Shown here one piece after another: positions 1-13,687 of a stretch of DNA of 64,000 nt (positions are counted from its first letter, which is position 1; each line of letters opens with the position of its first letter). Source of the stretch: Heterostelium multicystogenum (lineage: Eukaryota > Evosea > Eumycetozoa > Acytosteliales > Acytosteliaceae); NCBI GenBank assembly GCA_003667245.1, contig RCNN01000077.1, forward strand, positions 59,798-123,797, written 5' to 3'. The notes under the pieces are model-generated. The model saw only the letters and a program-made list of their open reading frames with translations, had not been told where the DNA came from and did no database searches. The position numbers and the translations under genes are program-made.

Positions 1-2452
1 TGCTTGAGTGTGTGTGTATTTGCAAGAAGAGTGTATATTAATTTAAAACACAATTGATGATGTATTGAGAAAAGGGTAGTTTGTTGTTGGCGTGGTTTTA
101 ATAACAAGCTTAATTTAATTAAAAAATTAAAAATGAAAAACAATAAGAAAAAATTAATAATATTATTATTAATAATAAAGTTGTTTTCTGTTATTTTGGA
201 ATCGTTCTAATACGTTATTAATACATCTATAACAACATAAGAAATGGAATACTTTGTGAATGACTGCTTATTAGGCGATTATTAAAATAAATGTATTAAA
301 TAATCACAACTGTGATTTTATTTCGTTTAATTGTTTGATTGATTAAATGGTCATCAGATTACTACTCAACTCTACTCACTTCTACTACCCCTTTGTCGAT
401 GTAAACGGAACAGCTTTGGTGACGATGATTGTTTTGATGTTCAAATGCTTGTAATATAAATATCTACAATATATATATATTGATTATTTACTTTTTATAT
501 TTGTTTATTTAAAACTTATTTGTTATTTATATAGTATAATATATTAGATGAATTACTATTATTTTTTCACCATGATAATGATATCAGGCTGAGTAAATAA
601 TGAGAATAATGATAGCGAAAGTGAATAGTTGATAAACAACAAACAATAAAATGCAAACAAATATTGGTGTACAAGACTTGGGTTGTTATTAATATTTGTC
701 TATCTACATATGTTGTTGATAATATCGGTGACTTGAATCTAACAATCTACCAATATACTGTTGAAATACTGCAACTTGACCACTCTCACTCGCTCATTCC
801 CTCAATATACTTCACTGTACATGGAATATGAACACACCCTATTTTAAAAACAAACACAAACAAACACCACCACACTGACTGTTGCTAGGTATCCCATTGG
901 AAATTGAAGTTGTAAAGATAATATGTTGTGTTATCCGGTTGATTTATGACACACTCCACCTCCCATTGCAAATTATTATTTTGCCAATCCATATCGAAAC
1001 TTGGTTTCTAATGTTTAATGTATCGTATTATTCAAATACTCTATAGATATAGATATATATACTCAAAAATACTCATAGCTGATAATATTTATAATATAGA
1101 TAGAATGATTATTGATTAAATGTCTTGATCTCAAGATTGTGTGAAAACAAATGAAATAAGAATACGTACTACTGTTGTTATTGGTATGATTAGCTCCATC
1201 TCGAATAATCATCTTATCAGATAGAAACAAAAGATGTAGAAGAGGTCTCAAATTGATAAGGTCAAGTATTATTTCGTTTTTTAGTCTAGGAATGAATTTT
1301 TCGAAATTCTTAGATAAACCAATAAATATATGATCTTAATAAACCTGGTTGGGAACCAAGTATTGGTTCTCATGCCAACTGGAAGTGTAAATTCATCGTT
1401 TGAATTGGAAGTTCTTAAAGTAATTCTGCATCCAATGAAAATTTAAAATAAATATCTAGTTTAATTAAATGATGAACTTGAGTTCCACCATGTTTGAACT
1501 AATAACGTTATCATAATGAGTGGAGTCTGACTTTGGATTACAAAAAAAAAAAAAAAAATAAAAGAACCCATCTCTGAACCCATATAATGTTTTCAATAAT
1601 AATATAAAAATTTCAAAAAAAATAGAAACACTTCATCAAACCAATTGAGCCACTATTGTTTGTGCAATTAGCATAAAAAAAACAAAAAATTCAATTTAAA
1701 ATAAAAAAATCAAAAAACAAACAAAAAGAAAATAAAAATCATAGTCTGAACAACCAACCCACCCATCAACATCACCACAACAAACATTACTCCCATCAGA
1801 GAGCTATTGATTTTTAGTATTATTGCATCAAAAGCATTTTCATTTTTTATTTTCAAAAATATTCCATCAACTAAAACAAACCTATCTATCTGTCCTTCCA
1901 ATAATTGTTATATTATTGATAGTAACAGTGCCGCTTATAACCAGATTTAGACTCCACTGTAGCAATAACCAACAACAGCGAAGCATATCAACAGCAGCAT
2001 TTCTCCAAAGGAATAGACTATCATCACAATCCCACCTCACTCTCACCTTGTATACTAAATTTAATTATTAATAACTCTACAATATTGTATTTTGTAAGTA
2101 AACCAACAAATCAATCACTTCACCACACTACACTACACTCTTACTCCTATGAATGTCTAATCATGTGATCCTGTCTAAACTAGACAAGGAGGTCTGTTAG
2201 GAGGCCCTTGGCTCGCATAAGCAGGGCCTCTCATCGATCTCTTTAAATCATTTTTCTCTCCTGTGAACCTTTAAATAGATGATCATTGGTGTGTGCTTGT
2301 GCTATTCTCAAGTGGTCTTAAATGAGTTAAGCTTTTTGGATTTTTTTTTGAAGATTTTGAAGATTTAGTTGATCATATGATGTTCAAATTGGACTAACAT
2401 ATTTGCAATTGCAATTACAATTTAGAAACACACATTATAGACATATATAAAA
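1..2452. other. Intergenic region, no gene recognised
   Basis: I see AT-rich non-coding sequence with many stops in all frames, a run of 17 A near 1541 and poly-A/T tracts. Short open frames near 1063 and 1823 have low-complexity composition and no family resemblance. The only local anomaly is a GC-richer hairpin locus near 2173-2230, listed separately. The last 100 or so bases probably hold the Arp2 promoter and 5' leader. Confidence 0.7.
2165..2235. ncRNA. Candidate structured RNA or hairpin locus
   Basis: A small hairpin pairs GTCTA (2173-2177) with TAGAC (2181-2185). It is followed by a stronger one in which GAGGCCCT (2201-2208) pairs perfectly with AGGGCCTC (2223-2230). An inner GCT/AGC pairing extends the second stem past a 2-base bulge. 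The GC content is far above the flanks. I do not recognise an snRNA, snoRNA or the conserved 11-base motif of dictyostelid Class I RNAs, so the strand and identity are unknown. Confidence 0.25.
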
Positions 2453-3782
2453 ATGGATTCCAATAAAGTTATTGTTTGCGACAATGGAACAGGTGTAAGT
2501 TATTCATACCTATGACAAGCATGTCAATCAATCGAGTTCATTAACTAATTATAACATATCACAATCTCCAAATCAACAATCATGATTGACTTCTCAACAA
2601 CTTCAAATCACTTGTAATGATGATCACTCGAAATTGCAATCATAGTTTGTAAAATGTGGTTTTGCAGGAGCAAATTTCCCACAGCAATTTTCCCATCAAT
2701 GGTTGGTCGTCCAATCTTGCGTTCTGAAGAAAAGATTGAAAATGTAGAGATCAAAGATATTATGGTTGGTGATGAAGCAGCCAAGTTTCGTTCTATGTTG
2801 CAGATTACCTATCCACTAGAGAATGGTATCATCCGTAATTGGGACGATATCACCCACGTTTGGGACTATGCATTCAAGGAGAAGTTGAAGATCAGCAACC
2901 CACGTGAATGCAAGATTCTCTTGACTGAACCACCAATGAACCCATTGACCAATCGTCAAAAGATGGTCGAGGTTTATGTTTGAGAAATACGGATTCCAAG
3001 CTGTCTACGTTGCCATTCAGGCCGTATTGACTTTATATGCACAAGGTCTCTTGACTGGTGTCGTCGTCGACTCTGGTGATGGTGTTACTCACATCATTCC
3101 AGTGTACGAGGGTTACTCAATCCCACACTTGACCCGTCGTCTCGATATCGCCGGTCGTGACGTTACTCGTTATCTCATCAAGTTACTTTTACTCCGTGGT
3201 TACGCTTTCAACCGTACCGCTGATTTCGAAACCGTCCGTCAAATCAAAGAGAAGCTCTGCTACGTTGCCTACGACGTTGAGCAAGAAAAGAAGTTGGCAT
3301 CAGAGACCACCGTTTTGGTCGAATCATACACCCTCCCAGACGGTAGAGTCATCAAGGTTGGTCAAGAGAGATTCCAAGCCTCTGAGGCTCTCTTCCACCC
3401 AGGTTTGGTCGACGTCGAAGGTGGTGGTGTTGCCGACCTCCTCTTTGACTGCATTCAAAAGTCAGATCGTGATCTCCACCAAGGTTTCTACCAACACATC
3501 GTACTTTCTGGTGGTTCCAGTATGTACCCAGGTCTTCCATCTCGTTTAGAAAAGGAAATTAGAGCTCTTTACCTCGAGAAGGTATTGAAGGGAGACGTTG
3601 CCGGTTTGGCCAAATTCAAGTGCAGAATCGAAGATCCACCACGTCGTAAGCACATGGTATTCTTGGGTGGTGCTGTATTGGCTGAACTCACCAAGGATCG
3701 TCATGATTTCTGGATCTCCAAGGCTGAATATGAAGAGAAGGGTATCAAATGTCTTGACAAACTTACCAAATTATCTGTTTAA
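2453..3782 (+). CDS. arpB: Actin-related protein 2 (Arp2/3 complex subunit)
   Basis: Arp2 is, with Arp3, the actin-like core of the Arp2/3 complex that nucleates branched actin filaments at the cell cortex. Exon 1 (2453-2494) encodes the actin-fold start with VIVCDNGTG. The intron is 2495-2645 (gtaagt..tag), and exon 2 continues with [12 protein letters not shown] and Arp2-specific stretches such as [12 protein letters not shown] and [12 protein letters not shown]. The length is about 392 aa, as in the family. Two compensating shifts break exon 2. One base appears missing near 2681, where the frame changes just after ANFP. One base appears extra near 2973-2975 in GAGGTTTATGTTTGAG, where Arp2 should read VEVMFEKYG. 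The exon 2 length is still a multiple of three. I read these as sequence errors in a functional gene. Confidence 0.93.
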
Positions 3783-4923
3783 AACAATTATCAACAACAA
3801 TAACAATCTCTAATGTCATAGAAATTCAACCAAACAACACAATCAATCATTAAACAATCAAAACAAAACTTATAAATTAAAATCAATGTCTATTTAATTA
3901 TCCTAAAGAAGAAGAAGTGACCAATTACAATCGATCCATTTATTATTATTAACTCACTAATGATTGATTGTGGGTGCGTCTTTGTATATTTCGCTGCCTT
4001 TTTTCATTCCACAAATGTTGTTGTGGTGGGAAATATGATTGGAAAAAGTCAAATTGACTTGAGTTAACAGTAGTGTGAAAATATTTATATTTTTATAAAT
4101 TTTATTTTTTATTTTTGGTGAACAGTTCACTGTTGGTAGTTTGGGGTTGCTTCATGAATAAAACTTTTGTTGTTAAGCTTATTATTTTTATATATATACA
4201 CTAATATACATTTAGCACCTTTTATTTTTTATTTTTTTATTTTATATAACAAGGTAAAGTTTGATCGGTACCATCATCGTCTTCATCACTATTCAAACGT
4301 AGTTCTTTACTTGAGCCAGTTATAACAAGTAATCTTAGCAATTGGCTAATTTATAATAGAAAACAAACAACAACTCAAGTGTCAATACTCATTAACATCC
4401 AATCGATAATTACAATCTACTTGCGCAAAGAGAAACAACAAGTCAAAGACATAGATCATTCCTACTTATATTCATTAGCAAGTTTATTTACATTTAAACA
4501 AGAACAATCAAGTACAATAGCATCATAGGTCATCAACGTCACATGCATAAAACTCTAAACAACCTTGTTCACACCAAATCAACATCATCAAATATTATTA
4601 TTATTCAAAAAAAACAAAAATATTAACAAAAAAAACAAAAAATAACAACACATATTTAAATAACACCTTTATTACTATCTTTTGTTTTATTAAGATAAAA
4701 AATCAAACATTGTTAACTGTATTGTTTATTATTATTTGTTTACTTGTGCGATACAGTAACAATAAAAGCAGATTGTTTTGGTGTTTTTGTTTTTATTCTT
4801 TATTTATTTCAATATTAAGCCGATTTAATAGTTATCTCTAATATATATATATATATATATATATATTATCTTTCTATAACAAATTTATATTAACAAAAAT
4901 AAATATTAAACTATAGGATAAAC
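3783..4923. other. Intergenic region between Arp2 and Sar1
   Basis: This is AT-rich DNA with no coding-like frame. It holds a TA dinucleotide run near 4842-4866 and A-rich tracts near 4610-4640. It presumably contains the Arp2 3' end signals and the Sar1 promoter. Confidence 0.7.
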
Positions 4924-5634
4924 ATGTTTTTGTTTGATTGGTTCTGGGGTGTTTTGAGTTTTCTAGGTAAGAAGAAAGCAAATGACCATAGATTATTATA
5001 AAATATCAATTAACTCATAACAACTATCATATAGGACTCTACAATAAGAATGCCAAGATTCTATTTCTTGGATTAGATAATGCCGGAAAGACTACTTTGT
5101 TAGGTGTTTTAAAGGATGGTCGTCTTTCACAAAATCGTCCAACTTTCCACCCAAGTAAGTATTGATATCAATTATCTCGATGTTGTCATTTATTAATCAT
5201 TTATAATCATCATCATCACAACAGCTTCTGAAGAACTTTCAATGGGTAATATTAAATTTAGAACTTACGATCTTGGAGGTCATGAGACAGCTCGTAGATT
5301 ATGGAAAGATTATTACACTTCAGTCGATGCCATCGTATTCATGGTTGACTCCTCTGCACCACAAAGATTCGAAGAATCAAAGAGAGAGCTCGATGCTCTT
5401 CTCTCATCTGACGAACTCTCAAATGTACCATTCCTTGTTCTTGGTAACAAAATAGATATCGCTGCAACATCTGAAGAAAAGTTTAGAGCATCAATGGGAT
5501 TGACCCAAACTACTGGTAAAGACAAAGTTCAACTCAACCCAGGTGTTAGACCAATTGAAGTTTTCATGTGTAGTGTAGTCAGAAGATTTGGTTATGGTGA
5601 TGGATTCAGATGGTTGTCCTACTATATCAATTAA
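4924..5634 (+). CDS. sar1: Small GTPase Sar1
   Basis: Sar1 recruits the Sec23/24 COPII coat to endoplasmic reticulum exit sites. There are three exons: 4924-4966, 5035-5154 and 5225-5634, with introns gtaaga..atag and gtaagt..acag, giving 190 aa. The N-terminal amphipathic segment [15 protein letters not shown] is typical of Sar1 membrane insertion. The P-loop GLDNAGKT lies at about residues 27-34, the switch I threonine in RPTFHPT, switch II is DLGGHE with the catalytic His, and NKID gives guanine specificity. The C-terminus [10 protein letters not shown] matches the family. All splice phases join cleanly and no frameshift is seen. Confidence 0.96.
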
Positions 5635-6820
5635 ATAAATAATTAATATATACCAAGTTTTTAAATTTTCCAAATGTTTTTGAATTACCAAATATTACTG
5701 CATGTTAAATAAATTTATCAACATCAAACACAAAGTCAAAGAAACTAACAAGTTTCAGCACCATTACAGCACCTTCGCCTATTTCTTCTGAATAAAATTA
5801 AATTTGATTCATAAATTTCACTCTTGCAAAGTGCATATTTTGGTCACCTACTTTATATTCATTCATCAACAACTTTGTTATTCATTAAAATCAACTAATT
5901 CTTTACATACAATCTCCGATAATTCCTTATCAACAGTCTCTCAACTAATCTTGACAGGAACATGGAAACAAAGAGTTAAACAAATTCAAGATGTATGAAC
6001 TATGACCCAGGTGATTTAAAATCTAAATTGGGGTTCATTGATGGTAATGCTCTTATCTACGAATTAACCATCTCTGGTATTCATGAAAATGTATCTGATT
6101 TAATTTTTAGGTTTGTTCAACAATTGACTTAATATTTTATCAATTCACTAGTTCCTAAATCTCTTTATTCACCTTTCATCAAGCCATCAAATACACAAAT
6201 TTCTTTCTTCCTTGTAGAGTCTCCTTAAAAACTTTTGTATTTTATCCCTAATTCAAAAATTACCTAAATATAGTTTCATCCTCCATAAGTAATTTTTGAT
6301 TTAGGGATAAAATAAAAAAGATATTATCTATTTATAGATATTTCGAAATTGAACTATAAATAAATATTGAGTATAACTATGCTACTGATATGTTTTTTGA
6401 TAGTGACATGATGGAAACTGGTGAGAACTACCTCGTCAGGATTTCGCTTCCCAAATAACTATAAATATTAATAAATATAAATTTCTATTTTCAAAACCAC
6501 TCATTATAAAGTTCAAATATAAATAAAATTTTGTCTGTTTCTAATTTTATGATTCACCAAATATATATAATTAATAAACAATAGCTGTAAAGGGCAGGAA
6601 CCTATAAAGATAGATGTACAACATCTCTAATATTACTGAATAATCAGCTTTAAATGATAAAAATTAAAAAAAAATTAAAAAAATAATAAAATACAAAAAA
6701 ACCTATCTTCTTTTAATTTTGATTATAATACTACTGAGAGATTCATATGAATCAAATACAATACTTTTATTTGTAATTTTTCATCAAAACAATTCAGTAT
6801 TCAAAACGACTCACTACAAA
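5635..6820 (+). other. Mostly non-coding, with a small coding-like remnant
   Basis: A 45-codon frame at 5995-6132 begins MNYDPGDLKSKLGFIDGNAL and has ordinary amino-acid composition. It is preceded by an open stretch from 5804 in another frame. A 23-codon frame near 6389-6458 contains ENYLVRISLPK. I recognise no family. These could be exons of one small gene broken by shifts, or decayed remnants. The rest is AT-rich and featureless. Confidence 0.3.
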
Positions 6821-7489
6821 ATGGTAAAGATATCCTATATTGTTGCGGTTTCTCAAAACAATGTGATTGGAAAAAATGGCTCTATTCCTTGGAGACTAAA
6901 AGGTGATCTGGCATTCTTTGCAAAGACAACTACTGGTCATCCAATTGTCATGGGGCGAAAGACATTTGACTCCATAGGCAGACTGCTACCAAATAGACAT
7001 TCAATTGTAATATCATCTTCAAAGACTCTCAAGATAAAATGGTGTTGAGTACATTGAAAAAGAAGGTGTTCTTTCCATTGTTGCATCAATAGACGAAGCA
7101 ATGGAGTTGATTATCAAGTTAAACAAAGATGTGGCCTATATTATTGGTGGTACGTTATCGATAAGGGAACTTATTTGCACCAAAGCCATATTAATTATTT
7201 TAAATAATAACTTACTGACCATCTCACCATTTTTTTTTTGATTGATGGACACAGGTGCTACAATTTATAGAGGATTTCTAAAATATGCAAGTGAAATATT
7301 GTTGACTACAGTGGATACTGATATTGAAGAAGGAGACACATTTTGGGATGTGTTCCCACAAAAATCTTTAACTGATCCGCAAGTGGATTCTGCCAACCAA
7401 AGTGGATTAATGTCAACTATCAATCTTTCCAAAAGGACCAAGACAATGACTTTAATTATACTATTTCAACTTTAAAAAAAATATCATGA
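6821..7489 (+). CDS. dhfr: Dihydrofolate reductase, with two frame breaks
   Basis: The enzyme reduces dihydrofolate to tetrahydrofolate with NADPH and feeds thymidylate and purine synthesis. The start MVKISYIVAVSQNNVIGKNG, followed by IPWRLKGDL, TTGHPIVMGRKTFDSIG and IIGGATIY are the hallmark segments of the family. An intron at 7150-7254 (gtacgt..acag) splits the second glycine codon of IIGG. The frame shifts near 7036-7042, after SSKTL, and again near 7398-7402 beside AAA. After the second shift the C-terminus DFNYTISTLKKIS ends at TGA 7487-7489. Dictyostelids normally have ThyA (ThyX type) thymidylate synthase, so folate cycling may differ from animals. Decay is possible, but the strong conservation on both sides of each break favours sequence error. 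Confidence 0.82.
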
Positions 7490-7820
7490 AAAATATAAAC
7501 CAACAACATCTACTTTTTTTAGTAAATTAATTGAAATTTCATTAAAACAGTTTTTATCATAAAAAAGTATGCTTTAAAAATTAATAAAAACCAACAAAAG
7601 TGACTTCAAACTAATGATCTTTGAAAAAATATGGGCTTTTGATTGGGTTGGCAAAATTAAATTGGCTTGTCATATGAACTTTTGATTATTTTTAATTAAT
7701 TTTCATTTTTTGATAAACAGATATCTGATTTGGATCAAACACTATAAAAGAGACTATTTTGTCATTATTTGTTTCTTATCTTTGTTGTATAACTAAATAA
7801 ATAAATAAACTTAAATTAAA

Positions 7821-9029
<1,209 letters not shown>

Positions 9030-9422
9030 ACGCATTTTGTAGTATATTTTTATTTATTTTAAATATCACAATAAATGAATCAATTAGTCAGCTGTTGATT
9101 TTATCCAGTTGCCTATTATCTGTAAACTAAAAACACAAATCTCCTTTAATTTATGTCTTCAAGTTATGTTAAATTCATTCCACATTCAATCTTAAAGGAA
9201 ACAATATCATTCCATGATTTCCATTTCTCAGGTGAAGTTCATCACATTATCTAATTGAAACTTGTTTTTTAGATACACAAGATAAATATTGCTTATTTTT
9301 CGTGATATTTTTATTTTGTTAAAATTTACAGAATGGGTAGAATCAATGACCCTATATTTGATCATGACACCTAAAACATTATTATTGCTGATCAACCAAT
9401 TATATTAATAAATAACACCAAA
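9030..9422. other. Intergenic region after actin
   Basis: This is AT-rich sequence with no coding-like frame or recognised signal. It presumably holds the actin 3' untranslated region. Confidence 0.6.
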
Positions 9423-11073
9423 ATGAATAGTAACAGTTTTATTTGTTTGGAGCATAAGAAACAAATAGAGTTTATATGTTTTAAGTGTAATTTATTGTTT
9501 TGCTCCAAGTGCTCAAATAATCATATAAAAAAATTCCAAGATCATTCCACATTTTTGTGACCATGTTGATGACATAAAAACTACTTTTACTAAGTGTTAC
9601 CGATGACATTGAAGATCTAGATGACCAAGGTGAAAGTTCTTCTATCAAAACCAAGGTTGCATCCATTTGGAGCCACATTAAGTCTCAAGCATCGAGATTT
9701 CAATCATTGGAGAGTACAGAGTTGGAGTTATCAACCAAATTCTCAGAGCTACATGAATTCCTTGTAATTGAAGAGCACAAGTTGAGAAAGTCCATTATAA
9801 GTCAGAAAGACTGGATCATTGATCAAATAGATTCAAACATTAAACAATTAAAATCTTTGGTTAACATTGTTCACACATTAAAAGCCAACGAATCCAAGAG
9901 CTCTGAAACTGAAGTTAACGATATAGGAGATGATACGACTGATAAATATTTACCTTTGGGAATCATAAATTCTATCAATCAATCTATTTCATTGGTAGAG
10001 TTCGTTACAAGTAATATCAATACTCTATTCCATTATGACAACTCAGGAGTAGATAACGTTTCGATGCAGGATATTGATTTAAGAATTTTAGATCTGGTTT
10101 TTAAATATAATCAACATTTTCAATGAAACAAGTCACTCAATCAAATAATGGAAATACCAAGTACGAGTTGTTTATCAATGATGAAAAGATTGAGCAATCC
10201 AAAAAATCCATTCAGGGTTCATTCCACTTGAATACCCAGCGAATTAAGAAAAGCTTAATATTCAGTGTATACGATTGTGATTCTGCTACAATTATAGATA
10301 TTTCAAATGGAAATACCTTAGAGTCAGTCCAATTGAAAGATTATCACTCTGGATCTACTTATAACTCTATGGTTGCCGTTGGAGAGAATGTCTTTATTTT
10401 TGGAGGAAATACGACTAAATCTGCAAACAGCTTTATACGATTTTCATCTAAATCAAAGTCTATTGATCATGTGGCTGAAATGTCAGGTATTTTGGGTGGC
10501 CAAGAAATATCAGTTTGCTATGATGGAAATGATTACATATACTTAATTTCAGGATATGATAGCGTCAATGATATATATCACAATAGAATAGATAGATTCA
10601 ATGTAAAGACAATGAAGTTTGAAAACTATTATACTCCCAACTATCTGTATACCGATTACTATTCTTTCTTCTATAATGGATTCATCTATTCAGTATCGTA
10701 TCAGGATAGTATAGTTTATTGTTTCAATATAGCAACAAAGAATGTTGAAAAATATAGCATTGATGACTTTGATGAAGTCTCAGCAATGTGTTCAGATAAT
10801 GATGGCAATGTATATATTCATTCAATGGATAAAAGATTCCTCAGACTAAATGTAATATCAAAAGAAATTGAAATACTGGAAACCGAAATCGAAATCGATG
10901 TAAACATTTCCATGGTCTACTACCGTGTTTCATCTCAAGAGAACTATATTTATTTACTTGGAGGTTTTTGATTTCGGCAATCACATTTATTCAGTAGAGA
11001 AAAAGAAATGGACTTATTTTTTAGTGATGAGCAAGATAGAGAGTTTTGTGGGTCAGTTATTGTCAACTTATAG
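9423..11073 (+). pseudogene. B-box zinc finger / kelch-like protein, frame-broken
   Basis: The N-terminus at 9423 encodes a B-box-like finger (CLEH..CFKC..CSKC..H). An acidic coiled region follows (9630-10126, DDIEDLDDQGESSS and later). A beta-propeller-like region (10123-10970) has repeated IFGG, YLISG and YLLGG segments typical of kelch repeats. This architecture is common in dictyostelids, but the exact function is unknown. The frame breaks at least four times: near 9557-9600, near 10120, near 10966 (an extra T in a T run) and near 11017, after which FSDEQDREFCGSVIVNL ends at TAG 11071-11073. The B-box side has several closely spaced breaks, more than in the housekeeping genes. True decay is therefore likelier here, although error cannot be excluded. 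Confidence 0.6.
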
Positions 11074-11636
11074 TGATTTATTAGCTGTAGTTCCGACCTA
11101 ATACAAGAAACCTGGCAAAGAATCATAAATACAAATCATCCTAATGAAGTTCATTTTTCCAATCAATTATTCATTTGTCTATCCTTTTAAATAAGCAATT
11201 AAATAATAGTTACTAATAAGAGTTGTAAATTATTGATCATACTATTATTATTGGTGAAACCTGGTTCGAATAGTTGGTAACAATAGTCAAATGATTCAGT
11301 CGTTCCACATACATTTGCAGATCCACATAAAAGTCTATATTAAGTTATACAAGTTCTTGTCTGATAAGACTCCATTCCTATCATCCATCATTAAAAATAT
11401 TTAATATAGCACCTACCATCTTTAACTATTTGGGGATGTAAAAGTCAGAGTTTTGGTAGTTATAATATATCCTTTTTGATTTGTGGAATTCAACTTAATT
11501 CTACAAGATGCTACAAAAATAGTAAATAATTTCCATAAAAAAATTAAAATACAACTTTATTAATTAAAATGTTAGATTGTTGTAAATTATTATTTGTTTG
11601 ACATTATTGACTGTAGATGTGAAATGTCTACTTTAC
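11074..11636. other. Intergenic region
   Basis: This lies between the tail of the B-box/kelch-like gene and the 3' end of the PH-domain gene. It is AT-rich, with no coding-like frame and no recognised RNA. Confidence 0.6.
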
Positions 11637-13687
11637 TTATGTCAAATACACCAATATTCTTCTCGATAATTCTAAAAGTGTATCCTGTTTAAATAAGATT
11701 ATGTTAGTTTAACATCATGTTAAATATATGGGTGTTTGTGACTTACTTGAACTTCTTTGACAGAGTTAAACAACTGTGTGAATTGAATAGAATCTAATTT
11801 GCTGAGTATTCTAATGAATACCTTATAGTTCCTGTAGACAGATACATCAAAGGTAGATGTTGATTCACAAAGTGGTAAATCACGATGCCACAGATAGAAT
11901 ATCTTTACGATGGTTCTTTGTATATGTCCAGAAAAAGGTGTTAAAATTGGCAACTGATGAAGAATTGTTGAGAAGTTGTGGCTGACATTTTCGTATTTCT
12001 GTGTTATAGTTGGGTCTAATTTAAATTTAGTATTATTCTTATTCTCTAAATGCAATTTCTAAAACGATAAATTGTATTAATTGGATTGTTCTTAAATTCA
12101 GATATGAGTAGTAGTTACCTGATATAGTAAGTATGAATGAGTAAATGATTGCAACATTGCTTTGTCAGAGGGAGAGAAAGAGTTGTTTTTGTCAGCTTGT
12201 CCAATCTCTTTCCATAGATATGCACCATATTTTATGGATGGAAGTGATTCATAGTTCTCAAGGAATCTGTCAATCAAAACCAAAATAGAATCTTCAATTG
12301 TAGCCAATTTGTTACCAATGATAGTGTAGTTGAGAGCATAGCTTAATAGTAATAAATTTCTGTTGAGGAATGTCTCTCTGTCTTCGTTCTCTAAAATTAA
12401 TAAGTAGTTTTGTCTCTTCTTCTTTACAAATGTATCGATTTGAGTGATAAATGTTGGTCCTTCCATTTTCCATTTGTTAATTATTTCCTATTGTTTACAA
12501 TTTAATATAAGTATAAAAGTGGCCAATATTTTTATCCAGTGAATATACCTACAGTTCTGATTAAATGTAATGAGTATGTGAAGTAGGGATACACAATATC
12601 GCTTTCATATGGTGGAGTGCATGGGTAAGGTAGTGGTTGTGTTTTCTTATTGTCCCAGTCTAGTGTAGCAAGAATGAGATAGGCAGCTAAAATATGATAT
12701 TCGTTTTGTGGTTTAGCCATGAGGATGTTTGCGAAATAGGTTGTAGATTCATAATAGATCTCCAAGTCTTTACCCTCAGATGGTACAATTGATTTCACAG
12801 TCTCATGGTCGAGTGTTCTCAAAGGACCTGGGGGACGTGGTGGAATATGAAGTGATGAGTCGACTGGTGGTGGTGATGCGATTGGAGTACCAATAGAATC
12901 AAAGTGAGAGAATCCTTGGTGAATATAATTGGTAAATTCACGATAGGGTGAGTTGCTGTTTTGAAATTGTTGTTGTTGCTGAATTAGTTGCTCTTCATAC
13001 TGCTTCTGTTGATTGAGTTGCTCCTGTTTAGCCTGTTCAGCCTGTGCCTGTTTCTCTGCGGCCTGTTTAATATTGTCACGTCTAACAATGTAAGCGGCAT
13101 GTATCTTTTTCAATGCATTAATCCAATTCAATGAGAAGTATTGATCATCTGCAAACAAGTAGTAGACTCTACCCCTATTCTATAAATTTAATAAAGTATT
13201 ATTAATAACAGGATTCATTCATTCATATTAACTAATAAAATGTAGGATAGTTACAGTTTGAATTTCGAAATATCTATTATCACTCCAAACAGCAGATGAA
13301 GAGAATTGAATGTTTGTAACATGCTCCCAAAGGATGTTACCTCTATAATCAGCTTGCTTTTCATCAGCATAATATTTAACGCTATCGATATTTGCAATGA
13401 AGAATCTCTTCTTCCAAGTTTGAATTAAACCCTTTTCACCTTTCTTTTGTAACCAACCTTCGTAATGGTTCTACAATAAAGATAATAGCAAGTGTTTGGT
13501 TAAAATATTGCAATTAAAATCTATATCAAGAGAATTTACATACCTCTTTAATTTCATTTGGAGCAGTTGTTGTTATTGGTGCATTTGGATCATGTTCAGT
13601 ATTCAAATTTGGATATGCACCAACAGGGGTTTGATTATAGTTATTACTACTATTGGGTACAGTAGTAATATCTGGATAGTTTGACAT
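11637..13687 (-). CDS. PH-domain protein with Gln-rich linker and helical C-terminus
   Basis: There are six exons on the minus strand: 13544-13687, 13255-13470, 12553-13179, 12119-12487, 11747-12058 and 11637-11684. All lengths are multiples of three with GT..AG junctions, giving 571 aa. After a low-complexity N-terminus (about 48 aa), residues about 50-145 form a pleckstrin homology domain. It opens with HYEGWLQKKGEKGLIQTWKK, then RFF, and ends with a helix around FSLNWINALKKIH. This fold usually binds phosphoinositides or proteins at membranes. A Gln/Glu-rich probable coiled coil (about 150-195) and a Pro-rich linker (PPRPPGPL) follow. A 350-residue helical C-terminal region has no family I recognise. 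The donor of exon 3 is gtaggt, two bases upstream of a competing gtatat. Only the former keeps the frame open into exon 4. Confidence 0.85.

Noticed and set aside
1575..1590. AACCCATATAA, near the dictyostelid upstream element of small RNA genes
   Set aside because: It matches the remembered consensus only partly, and no recognisable small RNA follows at the expected distance.
2660..2985. Programmed ribosomal frameshifting in Arp2
   Set aside because: Two opposite single-base events in a universally uninterrupted gene fit sequence error better, and similar events occur in many genes here.
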